Source of the DNA: Temnothorax longispinosus
Taxonomy: Eukaryota; Arthropoda; Insecta; Hymenoptera; Formicidae
DNA: 64,000 nucleotides
Direction: 5' to 3'
NCBI RefSeq assembly: GCF_030848805.1
Contig: NC_092369.1
Span: 4,200,907 to 4,264,906 of the forward strand
The position numbers and the translations under genes were made by a program. Below the pieces are notes generated by a model, which ran no database searches, was not told the origin of the DNA, and saw nothing but the letters and a program-made list of their open reading frames with translations. Shown one piece after another: positions 31,275 through 43,114 of the stretch; position 1 is the first letter of the stretch; each line of letters opens with the position of its first letter.

Positions 31275-33008
31275 GTAAGTATTGAATAATATATTTAGAG
31301 TATATATGTATGCAGGTTAAATACGTACGTAGATAAAAAAAGATTTTGTTGATAAAATGTCATATAAGAACACATACGGGATAAAACAGTTATTGTAATA
31401 AGTTGTACAAATGTTTATATATTATTATCCTTCGGTTTGAACAAAAGTTCTTTTAGTGCATTCGTTCTATATGAAATTGTACAATAATCACATTGTTAAA
31501 CATGAAAATATATAGTTATAGTATATGGGTCATTAATGTAGTAGTAATAAGGCCGCATTACGGTTCTGTATATTTTGAAATTCTTAATACCACTTTCCAA
31601 AATTCAAAATTGTTTCCCAACGTTTACTGCAAATGCAAGTTTTAGTTATTTATTGATCTTAATTCAAATGATGATGACCAGACTTTTTAATTGAAAATTA
31701 CTATTAAAAACTGTACAATAGGCCACAATGTACTGCAAAAACTTTTCAATATAGATCCATGTAATGTACCTGAACAATGCAAGGTATATTGAATTCAGAC
31801 TTTATACATTTATTGATATGTTCGAAGTTTGTAAAAAATTTTTTTTAAACAAACCTCGAACATTATCTGAATACCTCAAATATAAAATTATTCAAACACC
31901 TCATATGCCCGACTAAATGAAATTATTGTACGCTGTATATATAGATTGTGCGGGTCACTACATAAAAGCGAGAAGGAAAAGTAAATATTAACAATAGGAA
32001 TAAGAACGACTCCGTAAACGATTAGTCTCCAGTTACTTCAAATCATACAAAATTAGTTTCGGTATTCGTTTTATTCATTACATTTATTTATTATTATTTT
32101 TATTTATTTAATAAAAGCCCCTAAGGAGGACACCCGACAATGGATGTAAACTTTGGGCAGGAGATTCTTTTTAATAAAAATAATTTAAAAAAAAACAACC
32201 GTAGTGGCCTTTTGTTACTACACTTATAATAACTGGTTCATATTCTATTAGCATTATATGGGTTATTGTAGCTCAATTAAGACGGCAAGATTTGGTCTTT
32301 TTGTGAAAGACCATTCTTTCAATCAACGAGATTGTTTTGAAATAAAATATGCACCAAAAAAGAGACACGACATTTTTTATAGATCCACAATTTTGTTACT
32401 AATTTTTTAATTTTGACGAAAAATGAGTGCACTTATAATTTTAACATTTAATATTTACGCTTCTAATTACCTAGCACGGTGAGTAAAAACTCGTTTTAAC
32501 GCTGGAATAAAAACGTTTGAAAAAGTAATGGAAATTTTTAAAAATGTACTTTTTTCTATAAAAAAAAATTTAAACAAATTTTTACACGTAAATAAATGTA
32601 AACAAATTAATAAAAATTAAAATTAAACTTCATCCTGGGAACAATATTTTTAAATACATAATTATTATTACAATTAAACTGTATTATTAAAAAAAAATAA
32701 ATAAATAAAAATAGCAATACGTTTCAAACACATTTATTATTATATTGTTGATATATTATTAACAATAATACAATTTTACTTTCTTAAGGGGATGCTAAAG
32801 CTAAGGCCGAACTTCCTCGACGTCGGTAATGTCAACTCTGTCAACTAAAGCAAAGGCCGAACTGATATTGGAGACCTCGCGTGGTGACAACGCGAAACTC
32901 CGGTTGTTACCAACTTATTTCAGATTCTATGAAGTGGTGTATGTCCGTACACGTACACACACCACTGAATTGCTCACACGGACGCACGGTAGAGAGACAT
33001 ATGCTATA

Positions 33009-33040
33009 GACGCGGCAACGCCGCGCGGCGTTGCCGCGTC
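33009..33040. repeat. Perfect 32-bp palindrome
   Basis: GACGCGGCAACGCCGC followed directly by its exact reverse complement, GC-rich in an AT-rich region, near the left end of the TTAA element. Confidence 0.9.
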
Positions 33041-33629
33041 TTGGATTCTTTAGCAATACGGCCTGAACCTGAAAATGCTTTCTGGCCGTCTGTAGCAGAA
33101 GGCAGTAACGTATCAAGGCTGATAAACACCCGCTTTTTATAAATTATATATATTCTTATGCACACATGTGCGTATATATATATAATATGTATCTAATCAT
33201 TATGTGTATGTTTATAATTGTCTGATGACAAATAATAACAGTAGCATAATTGAGAATGTGAATTAGTATACATAGTATATTGACGCGGGTACTTATTAGA
33301 CTTGACAATTTACTGCATCTCTTGCACCTCTAATAATTTTTTTCTTGTAATGTAAATGAATGATGTAAAACTCTTTCAAAGGATCTATCCATTCTTGATG
33401 GGGTAAAATAATAACTTTTATAACAAATGCAATAAATATTAAATATATAGTATTGATTTATATATAACTAATTTTATTCTGTCTTTATATAGAAAAATAT
33501 ACCTCAGTCTTAGCATCAGAGTAGAGGGTAACGGCAGCTGATGAACAGTATAAATAACAAAACTGAATAAAAATCTTAATTATTATAACATAATCCCAGT
33601 AAACCAGTTTGTAACTGTTATGTAACTTA

Positions 33630-33828
33630 GGGAGCACATGGAAAGAACAACTCTTTATTAGTACCTATACTTTACTCCTGTAAAAAAATTTTGCGATCTA
33701 TAAAGCCGTTTCAAAGAACGAACTTTGACAGATATATGTCGTACAGATGCCTCGTTAGACAAGGACAGATATCTCTCGTATTATTCCTTTCTTTCCTATG
33801 TATGTAATTTGCATGCACCCATTTATTC

Positions 33829-33885
<57 letters not shown>

Positions 33886-36560
33886 CATCCCTGTCCCTCT
33901 CTCTCTTAGTACACTGGGTAGCGTACACTTAGTATAGTAAAATCAGGATTTTTTGGAAGTGTGGTGTTAGGATTCTAGGGTAAATTTGAAGAAAGAAAAA
34001 CGGTAATGTTATTTAGGACAAGAAACTCTATTTATTATATTTCGTTGATAAAATGTTGGGAAATATAAACGAAAATACATATATAAATGAAATATATTAT
34101 GATATATTATTTTTTTTATTGTTACTGTCGAAAGTAAATAATATTACATAAAACCAGTAATGCAATTCAACATAGATATACATACACACGCACACGCATA
34201 CGCAATCGCACATACATATGCAAACGCACATACAAATTATTTTTATTATTTTTTCTGTGGGCTCCAGGCCCCGTCCACGATGACGATATCACGGACATGG
34301 GACGTCTCCAGGATCATGCTCCGATTACTTTGTACTAACAATAAGAATAATTTTGCATACTTTTTTTATTTTGTGCCTTTATATCATATGTATTTTTCAA
34401 GCATATAATAGCAACCTCGCAAAAGATGTCTTTTTTTATTTCAATTTCTGTTTCAAAAAAAATGTTTTTTTTTCATATATATTTGCTTGTCATAGTGATT
34501 GAGATACGCGAGAACGCGCATAACGTGCAGTTTACGCCGAAGTGGCTGTTCGCGAGCGATATATGTTTCGTCGACGGATGATTAGCTAATTATGATTGTA
34601 TACAGAATACTGGATATTTGCGTAAAGTATCGTTGCCTCGCGAATAAAGTCGAAGGACCGTCGAGAAGAGGAAGCTCGCGGTGCTTTCATTTCCCTTCCG
34701 AGTGCGCTTCAATCTTTTATCCGTTTTCGCCCTCGTCTTCGTTTCCATTGCCAGTATGCGACAGCCGTTACTGCACTCCATGAAGGGTATCATTGCATGA
34801 TTTGTCGAATAATACATAAGCAAAAAAGATGTCTTTCCTTGTGCTTAGAAATCCAAAAAAATTATTTCGAGAATCATAAAGAAATTGTATTCTGTTACTG
34901 TCTAATCGTTTTTATACATTTATAAGTTTACAAGTATACATATAGGACTTGAAAAGAAAGGAAAAAGGTAATCGTCGCGTTTTTTTTTCACAGAGACGAG
35001 CAAACGTGAAACTGTGTTATTCACGTTGCCCGACTAAATCAAACTCGGATGCTACAAGTATCTAGTTTTTATCCAGCGGGACTTTAGGATGCCGCGAATG
35101 CTGATATCAAGAATAATTATGATTTATCTTACTTAGTGGAGTACGTACATCTTTTCGGAAACGAAGACGATGACGACGATGACGATCAAACGAACGCTTC
35201 CGTTCTTGTCCCAAAATTGTTTTCGTTTTCTCTTGTAGCGAACGTTTCGAGGAATTTGCTTACGACGGTTCGTTAGCATATGTCTCGCGGTAATTAACAA
35301 TTATACGGAGCCGTCATATTTCCCACAACGCGTAGGGAAAAAATTAAATGGTTTCTAATATGTATTCAGAAAATGTTGATTTATCATATTATTTTTTCGA
35401 ACTTGCTTTTCTCCTTTTGAAAATTTACACCAAGAGAAACTTTTGTTACATATTACTTTATATTGATTTTTTTTAACATTTCTATTTCTTAAAAAGGAAA
35501 CGAAAGCCGTAGAAGAAAATTATTAAACTTATCTTTATCGTGTTGGGAATTCATTCAATTTTATCGCTACGTGTCTCAACTTCTCTTGTTCAAAACAAAA
35601 AACTAATTTATAGCTTTTGATTTTACATATAATTGCTAAATTTCAGTTTTGTCACATGCGATTTGTGCGAGCTTATTTCGTGGAGCAAATATTTTGTTGC
35701 GTTTTCGAGAAAGTGTTTATCCGATCATTAGCGAAGCGACGCGATGCATTTATATTCGATCACGAGGGACTATGCGCAAATTTTTGCATTGTTTGCGGAT
35801 TTTATAACTTTATTGACGAATATAAGATTTAAGATCTTTCGCATAATTGATTTACGATTAAACTCGCGCTTTATTGAGGCTCAGATGTACACCCGTCTGT
35901 ATCACGTCAATAAAAATCTGGCAGCAAAACGTGTATATGAATTCATTCGTTTAGCAAAGGATGCGCGTTGACCTTAGAAGCGCACGTTGGAATTTCATCC
36001 GGAGGGAAAAAAACTTTGTCGCGTTTTTTTAATATTTCTGATTCTCAAAATAAATTCTTCGTGTATATTTTTTCGTGCTCATAATATTATTTGATACGCG
36101 CCCTCATACGCGCCCCCATACGCGCCGCCGTCGGCGTCAAAATGGCCTTATATATAACTCATATAGACTCATTATATAAACTATAATAAATAGAGTTTCT
36201 TGTCCTAAATTACATTACCGTTTTTCTTTCTTCAAATATACCCTAGATTCCTAACACCACTCTTCCAGAAAATCCTGATTTTACCATACTAAGAGTAGCT
36301 ACCCAGTGTATACTTGTAAGAGAAAGAGAGAGAGAGGGACAGGGATGAGAGAGGGGGAGAGAAAGAGAGAGAGAGGAATAAATGGGTGCATGCAAATTAC
36401 ATACATAAAAGAGAAAGGAATAATACGAAAGATATATGTCCTTGTCTAACGAGGCATCTGTACGACATATCTCTCAAAGCTCGTTCTTTGAAACGGCTTT
36501 ATAGATCGCAAAATCCTTTTACAGGAGTAAAGTTTAGGTACTAATGAAGGGTGGGATTGT
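33630..36560. repeat. Large inverted repeat inside the TTAA element
   Basis: 33630-34045 and 36175-36560 are complementary over about 400 bp (ATTTGCATGCACCCATTTATTCC, TAAAATCAGGATTTT, ACAAGAAACTCTATTTAT recur complemented), separated by 2.1 kb. The left arm contains an (CT)n run at 33833-33880, the right arm a degraded (GA)n. Confidence 0.75.
34500..35980. other. Interior of the TTAA element, nothing recognised
   Basis: Several frames of 60-75 residues occur on both strands, but none has a domain I recognise or an internal consistency. GC content rises around 34500-34780 and 35140-35330, hinting at decayed coding DNA. Confidence 0.4.
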
Positions 36561-37240
36561 AAAATAATTAGTAATAATTAAAAAAAATGTAAAAATGCCT
36601 AACGAGATATCTGTACCACATGGGCACGATTCTCTAAGGAGAAACGTATGCGCAAAACTGCTCTAACAGAAAGGCTGCAAATTGATTGGCTATCGCACAG
36701 TTTTTAGCCAATAAGCTTGCAGCTTTTCTGTTAGAGCAGAGTTTACGCATACGTTTGTAGATAGAGAATCGGGCCCCATATCTGTCAAAGCTTGTTCTTT
36801 GAAACGGCTTCATAGATCGCAAAATCCTTTTACACGCGTAAAGTTTAGGTACTAATGAAGGGTGGGATTGTAAAATAATTAGTAATAATTGAAAAAAATG
36901 TAAAAATGCCTAACGAGATATCTGTACCACATATCTTTCAAAGCTCGTTCTTTGAAACGGCTTCATAGATCGCAAAATCCTTTTACAGGAGTAAAGTTTA
37001 GGTACTAATGAAGGGTGGGATTGTAAAATAATTAGTAATAATTGAAAAAAATGTAAAAATGTCTAACGCGATATCTGTACCACATATCTTTCAAAGCTCG
37101 TTCTTTGAAACGGCTTCATAGATTGCAAAATCCTTTTACAGGAGTAAAGTTTAGGTACTAATGAAGGGTGGGATTGTAAAATAATTAGTAATAATTGAAA
37201 AAAATGTAAAAATGCCTAACGAGATATCTGTATCATATAT
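36537..37240. repeat. Tandem repeat, unit about 153 bp, four copies
   Basis: GGTACTAATGAAGGGTGGGATTG recurs near 36537, 36848, 36999 and 37153, each followed by ATATCTGTACCACAT, GCTCGTTCTTTGAAACGGCTT and GCAAAATCCTTTTACAGGAG. The first unit is lengthened by a nested element. An inverted unit lies at 37590-37690. Confidence 0.8.
36622..36775. mobile_element. Nested hairpin MITE
   Basis: ATTCTCTAAGGAGAAACG…CTGCTCTAACAGAAAGGCTGC pairs with GCAGCTTTTCTGTTAGAGCAG…CGTTTGTAGATAGAGAAT. About 65-bp arms, inserted in one unit of the tandem repeat. Confidence 0.75.
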
Positions 37241-38395
37241 CTGTCCTGGTTCGATTGCTGTGTAGGAACCAGACAATGTAGCCAACCCCGAAACTGCCCA
37301 CAGCTGCGTGCGCCATCGCACCATCTCTCGCAAGATCCGTGAACTACTGCTGTGACATAATTGCTGCTCTGCGTGAATATTTTTGTGAAAAATATACACG
37401 ATCGTTTCAAAGCTCTCATTTTTATTCCAGGCTTTCAATCTCAATTTCAAAGGTACGTTATTGTTTGTGCACGTCTTCTGAAGGGTGGGAAAGTTTAATT
37501 TCGTACATATTACGTATACAACTGTTTATATTAGAAAATAAGGTTATGAGGTGACAGAATTTTAAAATTATTTTCAATTATTACTAATTATTTAACAATC
37601 CCACCCTTTATTAGTACCTCTACTTTACTCCTGTAAAAGGATTTTGCGATCTGTAAAGCCGTTTCGAAATGAGACCTTTGACTGTAATTGTCGGTAATTT
37701 GAACAGCTTTAGCATCCCCTTAATTCATAAGCATTACTTTCTCAAACCTCTTATTATTATATCTTTCAAATGTATTTGTACTCGCTGCGATAATGAAAAC
37801 CGTAGATATTACATATTACATTTTAAAGTTATATAGTGCGCTTATTTTTTGTTAAAATGAATAAATCAGTAACATTGTAAAAAAATATATGTTGAACCTA
37901 TAAACAACACTTTATTCTTTTTTTGGTGCATATTTTATGTCAAAAACATTTCAATCCGTGTAAAAAATAGTTTTTTTTTGGTCAGCCGATTTTAGCTGGA
38001 ATGACCCGTATGTACTTTTGGCTGAAGTAAAAATAAGATATAATTCTTATGTCTAATGTCAAAGAAAAAAAATATATATATACTCTTCAAATGTATGTAT
38101 GTACATGATTCACGCAAAAACGGATACGATCCCCTATTCTCAAACTATATTTTTCTATAAAAGTCACAGCAGCTGTTACTGTTAAAAACGAATAGATAGA
38201 AAAAAAACGAATAGAAATAAAACCAAAAGAATAAAAAATCTTCGATATTCCGTATTGCAGACAGAATGGGCAGATTGCAAGCAGAAACCGATAAAGACTC
38301 AGTCCGCTTCTGATGTTGTTTCTATCCGTCATGTTTAAGAACAAATATAAAATTATTTACATTACTACGAATTAAAACTAGTGTGATATTTTCAG

Positions 38396-39585
38396 GTGGA
38401 AGTATAGAAAATCCAGAAGAGGCGAGCGAATCCAATGTGGCAGATAATGATGACACTTCATTGGAATCAGGCTCGTTGGTTAATGCTACATCAAACGACC
38501 GCGACGACATGGACGTCGATGTAGGTCTACACGACAGTAGAAGTATTTCGAATGCATCCGAAAGCAGTTCTATATCTGACGGTGAAAATGATGTGGATAC
38601 TTTCGAGGAATCCGAGGACGAGGATATTCCACATGACAGGAATAACTGCGACGACGATCCGATAATGTTCGAAGTTTCTCAACTGAAAGAGTCTGAAGTT
38701 ATGGAAATGATTACAGGGATTTGCGTGCGGTTTAATACACCTTATGAATTAAGAAAGGCTATTGTTGACTTCACAAAATGTCTTGCAGGACCGGGCTACA
38801 CGAATTGGCAGATGACAAAATATAATATTAAGAAAAAGTATGACCCACCTGAAACTGTAATAAGTTATACATTTTTTTGCTCAGCATGCAAATGTCCTTT
38901 ATTAGGACCAGTGCAGAATAAAGAATTCGCAAACGAAACTGCAATCTGCCGAAAGTGTAACTAACAGAACCATTTATCTATGCGATCGGAAAACAAATTT
39001 GTGTATATAGATTTAGAATTCCAGTTGAAATCATTATTGACGAATACACACATCGAGGAAAGTATAATGAAATTTATACACCATCGCAATGCCCGTCAAA
39101 ATGCTGATTATAATGGCGGATCAATAAGCGATATATCGGACAGCGAGCTGTATAGACAGTTGAATACGAAATATTCCAACGAAGGATATTATCATGAGTA
39201 CCTTCTCACGTACAACTTCAATACAGATGGTATGCCGATTTTCAACAATTCGAAACGAAGTTGTTGGCCGATTCTATTGTATGTCAATGAACTTCCCCCA
39301 AAAGAACGATTCAAGCATGTTCTCTTAGTTGCGTTGTGGGTAGGAGATAAGGAACCTACGCCAAGCATGATGGATACGTTTCTGCAACAATTCGTCCAAG
39401 GGGCATTAAAATTATTCAGAGAAGGAATTATGATTAACATGGAGAAAGGCAAAGAATATTCAAATTTGCACCGTTGTGTTGTGCGGTTGACTCAGTGGCA
39501 CGGCCTGTTGTACAAAATCGGCTGCAGTATTTATGTCAAGTTTCAAGTCATTTCATTGAAAAATGTAGAAGTTATAAGCAAATGA
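38396..39585 (+). pseudogene. Exon 2 of the transposase-domain protein, broken
   Basis: A TATTTTCAG acceptor and correct phase join it to exon 1. It begins with an acidic Ser/Asp-rich region, then a helical block (MEMITGICVRFNTPYELRKA), KYDPPETVISYTFFC, and two C-x2-C pairs (FCSACKCP and AICRKCN). An in-frame TAA at 38962 interrupts the frame, which resumes with FVYIDLEFQLKSLL, YEYLLTYNFNTDGMPIF-like (observed HEYLLTYNFNTDGMPIF) and a SCWPILLYVNELP segment. This order matches the metazoan transposase-domain proteins related to CACTA/EnSpm, as does the minus copy at 60181-62732. A frame slip near 39490 and a GC-rich insertion at 39590 end it. Confidence 0.65.
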
Positions 39586-39593
39586 CCGAAAAA

Positions 39594-39975
39594 TGAGGCG
39601 TTCGCCCCACTGTGCGCCGGGGCCACGACAGCGAGAAGGCTCGCTACGAGGCCGAGCGTGCTCGACCCCGCGGGATCGTGATCGTCGGTTTGGTAGGCTG
39701 GAGTTCGGGGACACCTGAGAGCCCTCAGTCGAGACTCGGAGCACCGGACCTCGTTTTATGTGTCGCCCTAGGAAGTTGGATAGGGTAGGCTTCGTCGAAG
39801 GCAGCAGAGAGCCGGAGATAAGACGAAGTTTCTGTCGGAGCGTCGGCTTATATACCTCGGCGCGGCAGGTTCGTTGGAAGGGAGGCCGGCTCTCGGGCGG
39901 GCCGCGTGGGAGTGCTGACGCGCGCTCGCTTTTCGGCTCGGATCGGCTCCTTCCGGCGTTTCCGAACTTATAGCT
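39594..39975 (-). mobile_element. GC-rich insertion, LTR-like
   Basis: An abrupt GC-rich block interrupts the transposase-domain frame. On the minus strand it has GGTATATAAGCCGACG, a good TATA box. Start and end could not be fixed with a target duplication, so the LTR label is inference. Confidence 0.35.
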
Positions 39976-40039
39976 AATTTTGCGCGAGAAGCAAAAGAAG
40001 CGTAGATCGCAGTATATGTAACGGTTAGATGCAAGTTTT

Positions 40040-41160
40040 TACAACAATAGATTGCGGGAATTCCGAACACTATGCATATGTAACAGTTTGGAGCAGACCT
40101 GTAATCAAGCAGCAAAAAAGAATTCATTAACAAAGCACGAGATTCTTTTAAGCGAGAGTATATTATTATTGTCTCCGCTATCAGAATCCTGTGAAATGTT
40201 ATGAAAATTTCAACGCTCATTCATTTCTCTTTTGGACTTTCTGGGATATAAGTCTTTTACCGTCAAAGCATACTTTACAATTCTATTTACTGCGCAGTAC
40301 AAGCAATATAAAGTATGTTGTATGATTTAATGTGTCACGTAAGAACAAGGCAACACCATGTATGAAATATTTATAACATAGAATTAATAGCTTAAGTTAT
40401 GTGATACTGTTACTAACATATGCGTGTATACGTTTCTTATGAAAATACCTGAATGGTATAAATGCTGGACATACATATATTACCTAAATATATAAGTATT
40501 CCAATATACATAAGCGCACACATACGCATACAAGATTTTGTGAAATAAGCGTTAAATAATGTTGTTAAGCAGCAAAATATCTTAGAATATATACTGATCA
40601 ACTTTAGTAGAAGTTACTTTAATAAAGTTATTCTGTACATGAAGATCTAATATATTTTGTTATTTATTAACATTATTAAACGCTTATTTCAGATATTTTA
40701 TTTATATTACAATACTCATATTGAAGTAATATATGTGTGTAAGATTGTATAAATTCTACACATGGTATACATTCAGATATTTTCCTAAGAAACGTACACA
40801 CGCATATGTAAATACAAATATTATACAACGTAAGCTTTTAATTCTACGATACAATTAATACATGATGTTGCTTTTTATATGTAACACATTGAATCATAAT
40901 GCATATTTTATATTACTTGTACTGGACGATAAATGGCATTGCAAAATATGCTTTGACAGTAAAAGACTTATATTCCAGGAAGTCCAAAAAAGAAATGAAT
41001 GAACGTTGAGATTTTCATAACATTTCACAAGATTCTAATAGCGGAGACAATAATAATATACTCTCGCTTAGAAGAATCTCGTGCTTTGTTAATGAATTCT
41101 TTTTGGTGCTGGATAACAGGTCTGCTCTCCAAACTGTTACATATGCATAGAATATGTCGC
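40040..41160. mobile_element. 1.1-kb palindromic foldback element
   Basis: Complementary along nearly its whole length around a centre near 40610. Outer: AACAGTTTGGAGCAGACCTG against CAGGTCTGCTCTCCAAACTG. Middle: CATACTTTACAATTC-type blocks. Inner: GAAATAAGCGTTAAATAATG against ATTATTAAACGCTTATTTC. No ORF of note. It would extrude or give a giant hairpin RNA. Confidence 0.8.
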
Positions 41161-41669
41161 TCTCAGTTCTATTATATCTGAAATAAATGTTGAATAATGT
41201 TAATAAATAGTATAAAATATTAGAATTTACATATACAACTTTTATCAGGTCTCATGAGATGAGTATACAAACTGTATCACAAAGCAGCAAATTAAGCAGC
41301 AAATTGCCTTAAAAATGCAGAATCAGCGCTTTGCATTGTAAAAGACTTCTGTCACAGCACTGACGGAGATTTTGCAAAAATACCATGATACGCTATTTAT
41401 GCCAAAGTTATGGAAATTGATGTGTCTCTGAAAATAAGAAAGATCTATTGAATTGGAGTATCGCTAAGAATGTCACTGTATTTTTGTCTTGTTAAGAAAT
41501 ATTTAAATAAATAACGATACTTACTGAAATAGTGATGTATCTAATTAATGCAAGAAGAATTAGTTCCAGGTGACAATTATAATAATTGTCTCTGATATTG
41601 GAACCGGGTGACAAGTCACTCGTTCCAACGTCGAGTTCTGATTGCGCCGCAGCCGACTTCACGGACCCG

Positions 41670-41960
41670 ATGAGCGATCAGAGGGCAGAGGTGCCGAGGA
41701 CGGGCGTGATCGAGCCGACGAAGCCACTGACCCAGGTGGCCAATCAGGGGGAGCCGACCGTCGAGGAGGACACCGAGGTCGCGCAGATACTCCAGTTAAT
41801 ACCAGAGGGTGTAGCGGAGGCAATTATACTCGAGGAGGTAGCCGAACAGCCCGCTGGACCAGGCGAGGTTGTCGTCGCAGCGACCATCCAATCACCAGCA
41901 GCGGAGGAGGTGATCGAGACGGAGATGCCCCAGAGCCAATCGCAGTTCACGGAACTTTGA
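41670..41960 (+). CDS. Acidic ORF, unrecognised
   Basis: ATG at 41670 (the frame is open from 41560) gives 96 residues, Glu/Ala/Val/Pro-rich, with GVAEAIILEEVAEQ. It has markedly higher GC than its surroundings and lies just upstream of the small-ORF/CCAAT region. It could be the end of a retroelement gag-like or accessory protein. No domain recognised. Confidence 0.35.
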   Translation: MSDQRAEVPRTGVIEPTKPLTQVANQGEPTVEEDTEVAQILQLIPEGVAEAIILEEVAEQPAGPGEVVVAATIQSPAAEEVIETEMPQSQSQFTEL

Positions 41961-42074
41961 ACCGTGACTGCCGAGATTAAATTCAACCCTATTATATTAC
42001 TCATTTGTGTGCATTATTATTTTTAGCTCATATGTTCATTTTTATTATATATTATTTGCAAATTACTGCAACGC

Positions 42075-42302
42075 ATGGCAAGAAGAGTCTCAGAACGAGA
42101 AGTATTAAGTTTCGAGTCAATTTTATTATTTCTTTTATTTTATTGGTTTATTTTAGAGATTGATCGCGACAAGTGCCAACGAGCACGAGAATATTATATT
42201 AATAGAGTTTTTATAAGTTTTATTAGAAGTGTGGAAGCGAATGCGCGAACAGGCGTAAGCGAGCGCCAATTATGTATAAGAGACCGATTAAAACAAGACT
42301 GA
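42075..42302 (+). CDS. Small membrane-like ORF (75 aa)
   Basis: MARRVSEREVLSFE followed by a strongly hydrophobic SILLFLLFYWFIL segment and a basic tail. The ATG is the first in frame. Function unknown. In AT-rich DNA such a segment can arise by chance. Confidence 0.3.
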   Translation: MARRVSEREVLSFESILLFLLFYWFILEIDRDKCQRAREYYINRVFISFIRSVEANARTGVSERQLCIRDRLKQD

Positions 42303-42484
42303 CGTTGAAAAAGGACTATATTACCTTACAAACACATACATTGACCAAGTCCAACGATCCCTGCACCAAAAACCCATTGTTTAGTTATTAAAGTCATTAG
42401 AGTCATTAAAATCACTAAAGCCATTAGAATCAGTAAAGTAGAGAAAAGAGCCAATAGGAGGCCAAGGTCATAATTTTAAAGGAG

Positions 42485-42613
42485 ATGGATTCGGATAAAT
42501 TCCGTATAGTAGTTTTGGCATTTATTTTCATTTTATTTGCAATAGCAATCATATCCATATTGTTATTAGCCCATTCACAACGGGTGAAAGCAGAACCTTA
42601 TTATCTAACTTAG
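42485..42613 (+). CDS. Small membrane-like ORF (42 aa)
   Basis: MDSDKFR then the hydrophobic IVVLAFIFILFAIAIISILL and a short polar tail: a single-span membrane-protein pattern with N-terminal charge. 17 bp before the next ORF. Speculative as a gene. Confidence 0.3.
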   Translation: MDSDKFRIVVLAFIFILFAIAIISILLLAHSQRVKAEPYYLT

Positions 42614-42630
42614 AACAACCAATCAGAATC

Positions 42631-42792
42631 ATGCGGCTGAAGGAATACTTAGTCGTAACGCTAATAATCTTTATTCCCTTAATAATATCCTTCCCGGACG
42701 TACAGACAGTTACATTGATTTACACGCTTTACACATTATATATTTTATTACTAAGCATCGATATCGATCCGAGAGTGATCGTCGACGAATGA
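42631..42792 (+). CDS. Small membrane-like ORF (53 aa)
   Basis: MRLKEYLVVTLIIFIPLII then a second hydrophobic part (LIYTLYTLYILLL) and an acidic end. Two possible spans. The close succession of three such ORFs on one strand is the only argument beyond chance. Confidence 0.3.
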   Translation: MRLKEYLVVTLIIFIPLIISFPDVQTVTLIYTLYTLYILLLSIDIDPRVIVDE

Positions 42793-42895
42793 TGAGCCGC
42801 GGATACAATTTTCACGAGAATGGACCAATGGGGTTCGAGATAGTCGGTTTCACATTCGTTGCATTAACATTAGACGGTTTGACAGCGAAACGGTC

Positions 42896-43114
42896 ATGTC
42901 GACCGGAAACGACCAATGGGTAGCGACCCAGTCGGTTTTATTAAGATTAGCGTTAGTTTCGATAGATTCGACAGTAGCAAACATTCTCGACGCAGTAACG
43001 GCCAATAGGAACGATTCCTGGCATTTTGATTTTATTTTGCAAGTTTTCAGAGTAGTTTACGATTTTGCGAGGCCCAGAGCCAATGAGAGCGCGAGGCGCA
43101 ACCTTTTTACGTGA
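42896..43114 (+). CDS. Small ORF (72 aa)
   Basis: MSTGNDQWVATQSVLLRLAL and a soluble-looking remainder with several charged residues. It spans three CCAAT boxes, so regulatory DNA read by chance is the simpler explanation. Confidence 0.2.
   Translation: MSTGNDQWVATQSVLLRLALVSIDSTVANILDAVTANRNDSWHFDFILQVFRVVYDFARPRANESARRNLFT

Larger units (their letters stand above)
32788..37719. mobile_element. 4.9-kb TTAA-flanked element with nested repeats
   Basis: Ends GGGGATGCTAAAGCT and, complemented, the same GGGGATGCTAAAGCT; TTAA at 32784-32787 and 37720-37723. The same terminal sequence (GGGGATGCT) bounds a 500-bp element at 46394. TTAA sites suggest a piggyBac relationship. I find no transposase ORF inside. 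It contains a long inverted repeat, a ~155-bp tandem repeat, a nested hairpin element and about 2 kb of otherwise unexplained sequence (34050-36170). Confidence 0.65.

Noticed and set aside
34160..34408. Short frames after the (CA)-rich stretch in the TTAA element
   Set aside because: Low complexity and no family resemblance.
36500..37240. CRISPR-like repeat-spacer pattern
   Set aside because: Units of ~153 bp repeat over their whole length and there are no unique spacers; the genome is eukaryotic.
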